From the IMG/VR virus record IMGVR_UViG_3300032307_000723, positions 53,614-117,613 of that record: 64,000 bases of DNA. One strand, given 5' to 3'. Below, piece by piece: positions 57,694 to 64,000 of this stretch. The notes beneath the pieces were generated by a model that did no database searches, was not told where the DNA came from, and saw nothing but the letters and a program-made list of their open reading frames with translations. The stretch comes from a virus. The position numbers were made by a program, and so were the translations under genes. The first letter of the stretch is position 1. Every line of letters starts with the position of its first letter.

Positions 57694-58725
57694 ATGAAGT
57701 ATATTATCACGGAATCACAATATAAATTGTTAACTGAGGACTTGGGAGTTTCTCGTGCGTCAATTCCATTCACAAATTTAATTTACAATTTTGTAAGTGG
57801 AAAAGTTAAGAGTTTGTTGAATTCAAATAAAAAAATAGAAGAAACACTTAAATTATCTCTTAAAGATATTTTCCCAATTTATAAATCTAATTTGGAGGAT
57901 TTTATTGAATTACCTATTGAAGAAATTATAATTAAATTCTCTTTTGAGAGATTAGATGAAAATCCAATACCTGAAGGATTTCAAGTTTTAGCCTTTGCAG
58001 ATATGATTGACCATGGTTCATATATAAAAGAACCAAGCAAATATCTACCAAAAAAGTTTTCAGATGAGATTCACATGTCATTGGTTGCAGGTTTCGAATT
58101 CCAATTCATTATGAACAAAGATTTTGAAGATATTAATGAGATGTTGTATGATTTTAGGGATGCGGTATTACATGAGTTCAATCATATGTATGAATATTAT
58201 AATAGAGCGGTAAAAGGAGAGAAAGAATTGGACACCACCTTATCATTTATGAAAAAACCTTTTGAAATGATAGATACCGGAATTAATGAAGAAGTTCTTT
58301 CTGTGTGGAAACAATTTTTATCTTTATTATATATGTCTGAACCTTATGAGGTTAGAGCAATGTCTCAAGAAGCTTATAGTAAAAGATTAAGAATGCCGTT
58401 TGAAGAATTCAAAAATACAAAATATTGGCAATATTCCCAAGGGATGAAAAACTTTGAGGCTAACGACTATTATGAATATATCTTGGAACTTATTGAAGAT
58501 TTATCTCAAGAAGAACAAAATACCATTTTAGAAACACTTCACACTTATTTTATTGCATACTATGAATTTAGTAAAAAAACAGGTTACAACAATCCTTTAA
58601 ATAAAAAAATCATGAACACCAAAAATATCTTGGATATTATGAAATATTTCCAACCAATAATAAATAAAATGGGTGAAAAATTAAGAAGAAATTTCATTAG
58701 ATTATATTCGTTAAATCCTGAATAG
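57694..58725 (+). CDS. YIITES-tagged zinc metallopeptidase-like protein
   Basis: 343 residues. The tag MKYIITESQYKLLTED has a clean L-T-E at 13-15. The zinc motif HEFNH is at 160-164 (VLHEFNHMYEYY), and a downstream Glu in EPYEVRAMSQEAY near 216-228 fits the third ligand, as in gluzincin-type zincins. C-terminal helical region. This is the clearest case of an enzyme behind the commonest tag. Confidence 0.8.
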   Translation: MKYIITESQYKLLTEDLGVSRASIPFTNLIYNFVSGKVKSLLNSNKKIEETLKLSLKDIFPIYKSNLEDFIELPIEEIIIKFSFERLDENPIPEGFQVLAFADMIDHGSYIKEPSKYLPKKFSDEIHMSLVAGFEFQFIMNKDFEDINEMLYDFRDAVLHEFNHMYEYYNRAVKGEKELDTTLSFMKKPFEMIDTGINEEVLSVWKQFLSLLYMSEPYEVRAMSQEAYSKRLRMPFEEFKNTKYWQYSQGMKNFEANDYYEYILELIEDLSQEEQNTILETLHTYFIAYYEFSKKTGYNNPLNKKIMNTKNILDIMKYFQPIINKMGEKLRRNFIRLYSLNPE

Positions 58726-58726
58726 T

Positions 58727-58993
58727 ATGGATGTCATTATTAGTGAAAAACAAAAAGAAAGAATAATATCCACAATTAAAGAAATAGTTGAAGATATTAA
58801 AGTCCCATTGGCGATAAAAGTTGAAGTTATATTTTCATCGACGGGTTCCATATATGTTTTAATTCCATTAAAAAATTATCTAATGAGTAAATCAAAAACA
58901 AAATACCAATTATTAATTCGTAATAAAATAAAAAATTATATTGGTTTAGACGTTGAGGTTATAATGATGGAGAAATCAGACATTGATTATTAA
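58727..58993 (+). CDS. Small alpha/beta protein with ISEKQ start
   Basis: 88 residues. MDVIISEKQKERIISTIKEI is a degenerate tag-like helix; IKVEVIFSSTGSIYVLIPL strands follow. Related in pattern to 51959. 1 base after the metallopeptidase gene. Confidence 0.6.
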   Translation: MDVIISEKQKERIISTIKEIVEDIKVPLAIKVEVIFSSTGSIYVLIPLKNYLMSKSKTKYQLLIRNKIKNYIGLDVEVIMMEKSDIDY

Positions 58994-59038
58994 TTGACAA
59001 TATAAAATACTTTTCATATATTTTACAAAAAATAACAT

Positions 59039-59473
59039 ATGACTAAAGTAAAATTTTCTACAGACAAAGGTGACATGATTGCCGAACTATACGATAATGA
59101 AACTCCAATTACCGTAAAAAACTTTAAAGACCTTATTGAAAAAAAATTCTATGATGGATTAAATTTTCATAGAGTTATCCCTAATTTTGTAATCCAAGGA
59201 GGATGTCCAAACGGAACCGGTAGTGGTGGTCCGGGATATAATATCCCTTGTGAGGTTACTTCATCAAACCAATTCCACGATAGAGGAGTATTATCTATGG
59301 CACATGCCGGAAGAAATACAGGTGGCTCACAATTCTTTATTTGTCATAATAGACAAGGTACTCAACACTTAGATGGTAACCATACTTGTTTTGGACGAGT
59401 AACTGAAGGGTTAGAAATTGTTGATTTAATTCAACAAGGAGATAAAATCAACTCAATTACCATATTAAATTAA
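59039..59473 (+). CDS. Peptidyl-prolyl cis-trans isomerase, cyclophilin type
   Basis: FHRVIPNFVIQGG at 43-55 includes the catalytic Arg; GPGYNIPCE, LSMAHAGRNTGGSQFFI and FGRVTEGLEIVD complete the cyclophilin core. 144 residues, no signal peptide, so cytosolic. It may help fold phage proteins. Confidence 0.95.
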   Translation: MTKVKFSTDKGDMIAELYDNETPITVKNFKDLIEKKFYDGLNFHRVIPNFVIQGGCPNGTGSGGPGYNIPCEVTSSNQFHDRGVLSMAHAGRNTGGSQFFICHNRQGTQHLDGNHTCFGRVTEGLEIVDLIQQGDKINSITILN

Positions 59474-59496
59474 AAAAACCCCCGTATGGGGGTTTT
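59473..59496 (+). terminator. Rho-independent terminator
   Basis: AACCCCC-GTAT-GGGGGTT then a short T run. Confidence 0.85.
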
Positions 59497-59517
59497 GTTA
59501 TATTTATATAATAAAAC

Positions 59518-59525
59518 TATTTATA
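59518..59525 (+). promoter_or_regulatory. TATTTAT box, 11 bases before ATG
   Basis: TATTTATA starts 11 bases before the ATG at 59529; a second copy lies at 59501. Confidence 0.6.
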
Positions 59526-59528
59526 GAT

Positions 59529-60254
59529 ATGGGAAAAAAATATACAGTCAGGTTAACTGAGCAAGACTTAATTGATTTAATTTCAAAACAAGTAACAGGT
59601 AAAGGTACTGACGACATCATTAAAGATTATGTGGGTAAAATATTGAATATTAAATCACCTACTTCTACAGATTCGACCAATAATGACGATAAAACGGATT
59701 CTACTTCCCCAATAATTAAAAATTCCGGTGATTTTACTCAATTGGATTTAAACACCACTGAAGGATATAACGCATATAAAGATATTTCAGATAAATTTAT
59801 AAATGGTCGTTCATCAAATTTATTAGGTATTGATGGTGATATGTTAGCGAACGCTGCAAAACAATCATATAATAAATTTAAATCATATGTTCCACCCGAA
59901 TTGGCGTTAGCTCAATTAACTGCTGAAGGTGGTTTTTCTAACAATCCGAAAGCAAGACCAATTAGAACTAAAAATCCTTTTAACGTTGGAAATGTTGATA
60001 GTGGAAAAAATGTTAGTCATGGGTCGGTTCAAAGTGGTATTCAATCATATTACGATTTAATGGCTAGAAATTATCTATCAGCAGGTAAAAGTGCTTCAGA
60101 CTTAATTAATAATTTTGTAAATACTAAAGGTCAAAGATACGCTTCAAGTAAAGATTATGAGAATATGGTTAAGAAAGTGTCTTCTCAGGTAAATCAAATG
60201 TCACAACCAATTTACGCAGCATTAGGGGACAAAGGTCAAACAGGTTTAGTGTAA
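59529..60254 (+). CDS. RLTEQDL-tagged glucosaminidase-type lysozyme
   Basis: 241 residues. Tag residues 1-20 (YTVRLTEQDLIDLISKQV), a Ser/Thr/Asp linker, then from about residue 100 a lysozyme-like domain: PPELALAQLTAEGGFSNNP with the catalytic-type Glu, NPFNVGN, and SGIQSYYDLMARNYL. This matches bacterial glucosaminidases that cut peptidoglycan. A tagged wall hydrolase could help genome entry. Confidence 0.82.
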   Translation: MGKKYTVRLTEQDLIDLISKQVTGKGTDDIIKDYVGKILNIKSPTSTDSTNNDDKTDSTSPIIKNSGDFTQLDLNTTEGYNAYKDISDKFINGRSSNLLGIDGDMLANAAKQSYNKFKSYVPPELALAQLTAEGGFSNNPKARPIRTKNPFNVGNVDSGKNVSHGSVQSGIQSYYDLMARNYLSAGKSASDLINNFVNTKGQRYASSKDYENMVKKVSSQVNQMSQPIYAALGDKGQTGLV

Positions 60255-60255
60255 T

Positions 60256-60525
60256 ATGAAAAAGGATAGTAAAAAAGTTGAAAAACTATTGGATGCTTTT
60301 TTTGCTAATAGTACTGTTCATTCACAACCTGTACTTAATATAATAAAAGAAATGAGGTCAACTTATGATGGCGATTATCCTTATTTTGAATTGGTTTATG
60401 ATGCCAGTAATTACAACAACGGAAATGAAATGGATAAATTAATTGAGTCAGTTACCGGATATACCGGATTAAGAGAAGGTCGTGACTATTGGTTAGGAGT
60501 GACTTGGCAATATTTAGAAGTTTAA
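60256..60525 (+). CDS. Small protein of unknown function
   Basis: 89 residues. A Lys-rich helical start, then YDGDYPYFELVYDASNY and an aromatic end (DYWLGVTWQYLEV). 1 base from each neighbour. Confidence 0.6.
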   Translation: MKKDSKKVEKLLDAFFANSTVHSQPVLNIIKEMRSTYDGDYPYFELVYDASNYNNGNEMDKLIESVTGYTGLREGRDYWLGVTWQYLEV

Positions 60526-60526
60526 A

Positions 60527-60859
60527 ATGATAGAGAATACCCAAATAAAAGGACTTGAGAAATTACTTAATAGTGATGTTATTAAACGCATCTACCCTAT
60601 TGTTGGCGAAATTGAAGTCCATAATAGTGATAACCCTTTTGATGTTCTTGAAAATACATTACACTTAAATATTTATTTGAACGAACCGATAGAACATGGA
60701 GATGACTTATGGAACAATCACCAATTTGATGAACACTGGATGGTTGACCATCATGTAAGAAGATTACTACCTTATCTTGGTATCGATAACGATAAGACAT
60801 CAATAAGGTTTAGTGTGTACGATACAAATATGGATATGATTAAAACTAACGATTTTTAA
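60527..60859 (+). CDS. Small alpha/beta protein, acidic
   Basis: 110 residues. IKRIYPIVGEIEVHNSD and NTLHLNIYLNEPIEHG follow the YP...strand pattern of 39812 and 51959; a His-rich helix (DEHWMVDHHVRRLLPYL) follows. Confidence 0.6.
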   Translation: MIENTQIKGLEKLLNSDVIKRIYPIVGEIEVHNSDNPFDVLENTLHLNIYLNEPIEHGDDLWNNHQFDEHWMVDHHVRRLLPYLGIDNDKTSIRFSVYDTNMDMIKTNDF

Positions 60860-60860
60860 T

Positions 60861-61058
60861 ATGGATTTTTTAAAATTTGCGATAGTTTGGATGGGTTCCA
60901 ATTTAGCGGTTCCATTTTGGGTTGTTGGACATGTTCATTTAACCGTGAATGTTTATGAAGATATCCATGAAATAATCGCATCATTCGGAATGAATATTTT
61001 GGTTTTGGTTGCTTTTTGGTTGGAATGGAAAAAACATAAAAAAGAAACAAAAGAGTAG
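60861..61058 (+). CDS. Two-helix membrane protein
   Basis: 65 residues. Helices near 4-26 and 38-54, then a basic tail (WKKHKKETKE). Directly follows its neighbour. Confidence 0.6.
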   Translation: MDFLKFAIVWMGSNLAVPFWVVGHVHLTVNVYEDIHEIIASFGMNILVLVAFWLEWKKHKKETKE

Positions 61059-61105
61059 TTACAATCCAAAAAAAAATAATACATTTAATAAAAACACAAG
61101 ATATT

Positions 61106-61294
61106 ATGAATTTAACTCAAGATGAAAAAGCAAGATTGTATAATGATATGATAATGAGATATCAAAGAATGCAAGAAGAGGTAAGACAAATTAAAGCTGA
61201 AAATTTTGAGGTTTCAGATGCGGACCAACAAAAAATCAATTTAATTGAAGCTAAAATGAAAAAACTCTTTAATGATTCACAAAAATTATATTAA
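61106..61294 (+). CDS. Small coiled-coil protein
   Basis: 62 residues, entirely helical and charged (MIMRYQRMQEEVRQIKAENF). Ends just before a terminator. Confidence 0.62.
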   Translation: MNLTQDEKARLYNDMIMRYQRMQEEVRQIKAENFEVSDADQQKINLIEAKMKKLFNDSQKLY

Positions 61295-61295
61295 T

Positions 61296-61324
61296 AAAAA
61301 AACCCTCCGAAGAGGGTTTTTTTA
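61296..61324 (+). terminator. Bidirectional terminator
   Basis: ACCCTC-CGAA-GAGGGT with flanking A and T runs. Confidence 0.9.
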
Positions 61325-61963
61325 TTTTACGTTGAATTTAAAACCGGTTAATTTTTCAATAACCTCTAATTTAACTAAATTATTTTCAATCCCATCCGGT
61401 TTGGTTGTTGTGTTATCAAAAAGATATGAGTAATAGGTGTTACTTTTTTTGATATAAATTACTTTCCAACATTGTTTTGGAACGGCAACTCGACCTATCC
61501 TTTTAATTTCGCCAACATTACCACACCAAACTTTAATACTATCTTGTTCGGTTGCTAACTTACGAGTTAATGTTTCTAATGATTTCCAATCACCGGCATT
61601 TAATGAATGGTATTGTGCTGACATATTTGAAAAGTAAAAACATTCATCTTGTACTTGTGGGGTTTGACAAAGATTATCTGCGGCAGGCATCATATGTCCA
61701 CGGTCAGTACCACTACCTACATAATCTTTTAATAAGTCCGTTTCTTTTAGTAATTGAGGGTCCGGTTTAAAATTATCTTTTCGTTTAAGTGGTGTTTTAC
61801 AAGTAACCATAGACTTTGTTGTCCACCACTCAACTAAGACCGGATAATGTTTAGTTTTACTAAATACTGTTGTATAATTAGTATGTTTGATTCTAATAGT
61901 GTCTTGACTAAATAACACTGAAGACATTAGAATAAATCCTAAAGTTAAAATTATTTTTCTCAT
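61322..61963 (-). CDS. Secreted DNA/RNA non-specific endonuclease (NUC type)
   Basis: 213 residues with a cleavable signal peptide at 1-19. The beta-beta-alpha-metal motif DRGHM is at 87-91, with the Asn/metal segment SNMSAQ near 112-117, as in Serratia-type nucleases. It is exported, probably to the periplasm, where it could degrade incoming rival phage or plasmid DNA. A TATTTATT box starts 11 bases before its ATG on the minus strand. Confidence 0.9.
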   Translation of the reverse strand: MRKIILTLGFILMSSVLFSQDTIRIKHTNYTTVFSKTKHYPVLVEWWTTKSMVTCKTPLKRKDNFKPDPQLLKETDLLKDYVGSGTDRGHMMPAADNLCQTPQVQDECFYFSNMSAQYHSLNAGDWKSLETLTRKLATEQDSIKVWCGNVGEIKRIGRVAVPKQCWKVIYIKKSNTYYSYLFDNTTTKPDGIENNLVKLEVIEKLTGFKFNVK

Positions 61964-61980
61964 ATCAATAAATACTTAAT

Positions 61981-62700
61981 ATGAATATTTCTCACAAATA
62001 TAAAACAATTTGGTGGGCACCTGAAAGGTGTGGTACTAAAGCAACCGCTCATATCTTAAGACACTTCCATTTTGAATATATTACAAAGTATTATGATTCA
62101 AAAACCCCAACTAGTTATCAATCTCATGAAATTTCACTTCCAAATGAAGAATATAGTGATTATCAAGTAATTTGTAGTATTAGAAATCCATATGACAGAA
62201 TGTTAGGACTTTTTTTAAATTTTGCAAGTCTTGGTGCATCATCTGTGTATGACAAATATAATCATCAACAAACAATGTATAATTTTTCAAAATTTATTGA
62301 CGAATTGTTTAAAGTAAGAGAAATAATATTAAAATTAGAAAAACCTGTTAGTAATAAAGAATTTGTTATTAATCATTATATTTCTAAATATAATTTTGAT
62401 ATTACTATACCTAAACATTATATCCGTATGGAAAATATTGTTGAAGATATGGGTAAAATTGATTTTATTAATGAGAGTCAATTGTGGTCTTCAGATTATA
62501 TTAAAAATTATTTAATAAAAAATGAACATATAACCACACACCCATATAAATTTAATTCAATTTACACATTTGAAACTGCAAAAAAAGTGTATGACTATTA
62601 TAAACAATTTTTCTTAGTATTAGGTTATGACCCATTTTCATTTACAACTGAAGAATTAACTAATGAACAAAAAATAGATTTTCTACATGGAATATTATAA
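61981..62700 (+). CDS. Sulfotransferase-like protein
   Basis: 239 residues. APERCGTKAT near 13-22 is a PSB-like loop for the 5'-phosphosulfate, and SIRNPYDRMLGLF near 66-78 is the 3'-phosphate-binding strand and Arg. The layout matches carbohydrate sulfotransferase families. Divergent from the nuclease with 17 bases between the starts. Substrate unknown. Confidence 0.75.
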   Translation: MNISHKYKTIWWAPERCGTKATAHILRHFHFEYITKYYDSKTPTSYQSHEISLPNEEYSDYQVICSIRNPYDRMLGLFLNFASLGASSVYDKYNHQQTMYNFSKFIDELFKVREIILKLEKPVSNKEFVINHYISKYNFDITIPKHYIRMENIVEDMGKIDFINESQLWSSDYIKNYLIKNEHITTHPYKFNSIYTFETAKKVYDYYKQFFLVLGYDPFSFTTEELTNEQKIDFLHGIL

Positions 62701-62709
62701 TTATTGGTA

Positions 62710-62717
62710 TATTTATA
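62710..62717 (+). promoter_or_regulatory. TATTTAT box, 11 bases before ATG
   Basis: TATTTATA starts 11 bases before the ATG at 62721. Confidence 0.6.
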
Positions 62718-62720
62718 GAC

Positions 62721-63221
62721 ATGGGAACTAAAAGATTTACAATTACGGAATCAGAAATTGATTCAATCAAAAAACTTTACATGATTGAACAATCTGAAGA
62801 AAAAGAAGATAGAAAATTCTGCCACGGTGGAAATGTTAAAACATTAGATGATATTATGGGTGACGATGACTCAGAAGATTATATTGATGGTGTTACAATT
62901 AGAAGAAATGGTGTTAACGGATTAGTTGATATGCTTGAATTATTAAAAACTCTTAGATTACATCCAAAAGTTTCAGATGGTGGAGAACATTTAGCTTCTG
63001 AAATTATGAATCACCTAAAATCGTTCAAACCTTACAACTATTTTGATGAAACAAAAAAAGAGTGTAATAAAGCTATGGATAAAATCATTGAACTTTATAA
63101 AGAGAATGAACACGGTGAGGAGTTAGTTAAAGATATCGAAAAAGTTTATATGATGAATCACGTATCTCCAAGAGCAAAAGAATTCCTAAAACATGGTATT
63201 TCAATGATTAAAGGTCAATAA
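62721..63221 (+). CDS. TITES-tagged protein
   Basis: 166 residues. Tag MGTKRFTITESEIDSIKKLY, with a possible Q-S-E end near 24-26. The body is helical, acidic, with one Cys pair (FCHGG, KECNK). No family recognised. Confidence 0.68.
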   Translation: MGTKRFTITESEIDSIKKLYMIEQSEEKEDRKFCHGGNVKTLDDIMGDDDSEDYIDGVTIRRNGVNGLVDMLELLKTLRLHPKVSDGGEHLASEIMNHLKSFKPYNYFDETKKECNKAMDKIIELYKENEHGEELVKDIEKVYMMNHVSPRAKEFLKHGISMIKGQ

Positions 63222-63252
63222 GTTGAACTTTCAAAAAATATAATTTATAATT

Positions 63253-63281
63253 AGTGTTCCAATTAGGGACACTTTTTTTTT
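63253..63281 (+). terminator. Terminator
   Basis: AGTGTTCC / GGGACACT stem (8 bp, one G-T) with an AATTA loop, then eight T. Confidence 0.82.
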
Positions 63282-63665
63282 ATGTCAACACAGTCACACA
63301 TCGATAAGGTAGAGTTAAAGGCGAATTTACTTTCGTACCCATCCCATGTAGGTGCCCCGAAGATAGATGTCCCCGATTTAACATCGTTTAAGAAAAACGG
63401 GACCGACCGGGTGAACAAAATTTATGACACAAAATATAAAGAACTAATTCGAGACGCAGAGAACCTTTATAATTCATTTATTCTTAACCAAGAGGTCTAT
63501 GAGTCATCTTATCGATTTGAACCCATTATTGGTCAAATTTACCACCTCTATGAAGATGTTAAAGGTAATAAGTTCTTATCTCTAATTGAACCCAATACGT
63601 GGAGACAGAAACATGTTTATTCTGTCATTTTAAATTCCGATATGACATGGACAAAGATAGAGTAA
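63282..63665 (+). CDS. Unknown protein
   Basis: 127 residues. A helical start (KVELKANLLSYPSH), then GPIIGQ-type strands (FEPIIGQIYHLYEDVKGN) and an aromatic end. The ATG is 1 base after the terminator's T run. It overlaps the last gene. Confidence 0.6.
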   Translation: MSTQSHIDKVELKANLLSYPSHVGAPKIDVPDLTSFKKNGTDRVNKIYDTKYKELIRDAENLYNSFILNQEVYESSYRFEPIIGQIYHLYEDVKGNKFLSLIEPNTWRQKHVYSVILNSDMTWTKIE

Positions 63666-63898
63666 GAAGATTATGTGAAAAGGTTTTGGATGTATCATAT
63701 AGTGGGGTTACAATATGTGATTTTGACATGACACCCACGTTTAAGTATGATGAAAGTTTAAGTAAGTGGGTTCCGGATTCATTTGCTTTGTTTGTCCAAA
63801 TTAAATCACCATTACCGAGAGAATCTCATAGACCAACAAATGTCCAAGAAACTTTGGAGGGTGTGTTAGGTTTTGAATGTTGTGTGGATTTTGCCTAA
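63647..63898 (+). CDS. Small protein of unknown function
   Basis: 83 residues from ATG 63647; the longer frame from 63599 lies in the neighbour. It has CDFDMTPTFKYDES strands and a CC pair near the end (FECCVDFA). Confidence 0.55.
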   Translation: MDKDRVRRLCEKVLDVSYSGVTICDFDMTPTFKYDESLSKWVPDSFALFVQIKSPLPRESHRPTNVQETLEGVLGFECCVDFA

Positions 63899-64000
63899 CT
63901 AGTTCTAGTACTAGTGCTTATTTTTCTTTTTTAGTTTTTTATTATATTTTATTGTTATATTATTATTCTTTTAAGAATAATAATTATTCGCTTCCCGACC
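63899..64000. other. AT-rich end of window
   Basis: Contains TTCTAGTACTAGT, a short palindrome, and AT-rich tracts. No gene seen. Confidence 0.4.

Noticed and set aside
1-64000. Integrase, attachment site or insertion sequence
   Set aside because: No recombinase or transposase motif and no terminal inverted repeats were seen in the window.

Overview
The window looks like part of a large, AT-rich tailed-phage genome, most likely a jumbo or T4-like phage of a Bacteroidota (Flavobacterium-type) host. This is an inference. No capsid, tail, terminase or polymerase gene is visible. The evidence is dense short genes with 1-4 base overlaps, many promoters of the Bacteroidota form TTG-N18..21-TAnnTTTG, a phage RNA island with tRNA-like genes, and about 37 otherwise unrelated proteins that share a few N-terminal tags resembling capsid-targeting propeptides.

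Layout. 1-5.5 kb: an acidic partial gene, a DNA methyltransferase, tagged proteins (one with LysM), a DHH phosphoesterase, DUF192 and NUDIX. 5.5-7.35 kb: an RNA-only island with three non-standard tRNA-like genes (one circularly permuted), two small structured RNAs and a ~0.9-kb ornate RNA with its own promoter and terminator. 7.4-27.3 kb: accessory metabolism, including SmpB, a 2OG-Fe(II) oxygenase, two glycosyltransferases with UDP-galactopyranose mutase, a cytidylyltransferase, an HD alarmone-hydrolase-like protein, a CCA-adding enzyme, a SAM methyltransferase and a cyclic-phosphate receiver domain. 27.3-32.3 kb: a minus-strand block of eight YIITES-tagged small proteins plus a metallophosphoesterase and a glycosyltransferase. 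32.4-37.9 kb: a plus-strand operon of MNLQEN-tagged proteins, including a P-loop kinase and four tandem paralogues. 37.9-41.0 kb: a C/G-rich, gene-poor stretch with repeats and origin-like iterons. 41-47 kb: small genes separated by a ~48-base dispersed repeat, and a protein with eight NGVKET repeats. 47-64 kb: more tagged proteins (metallopeptidase, glucosaminidase), a lipoprotein, a cyclophilin, a PNK-like kinase, a secreted endonuclease and a sulfotransferase-like protein.

How it may work together. Two promoter classes are visible. Host-like TAnnTTTG boxes precede metabolic, RNA and untagged genes. A TATTTAT box, usually starting exactly 11-12 bases before the ATG, precedes most tagged genes, which fits a phage-encoded late promoter giving leaderless mRNA. 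The tags form a basic amphipathic helix and mostly end in [LIV]-x-E near residues 13-25, like the consensus of the T4 prohead protease. My main hypothesis is that the window encodes a large set of internal virion proteins packaged by a common tag, trimmed during head maturation, and delivered into the host. The RNA island, SmpB, CCA-adding enzyme, receiver domain and PNK-like kinase suggest a second theme of RNA maintenance or counter-defence.
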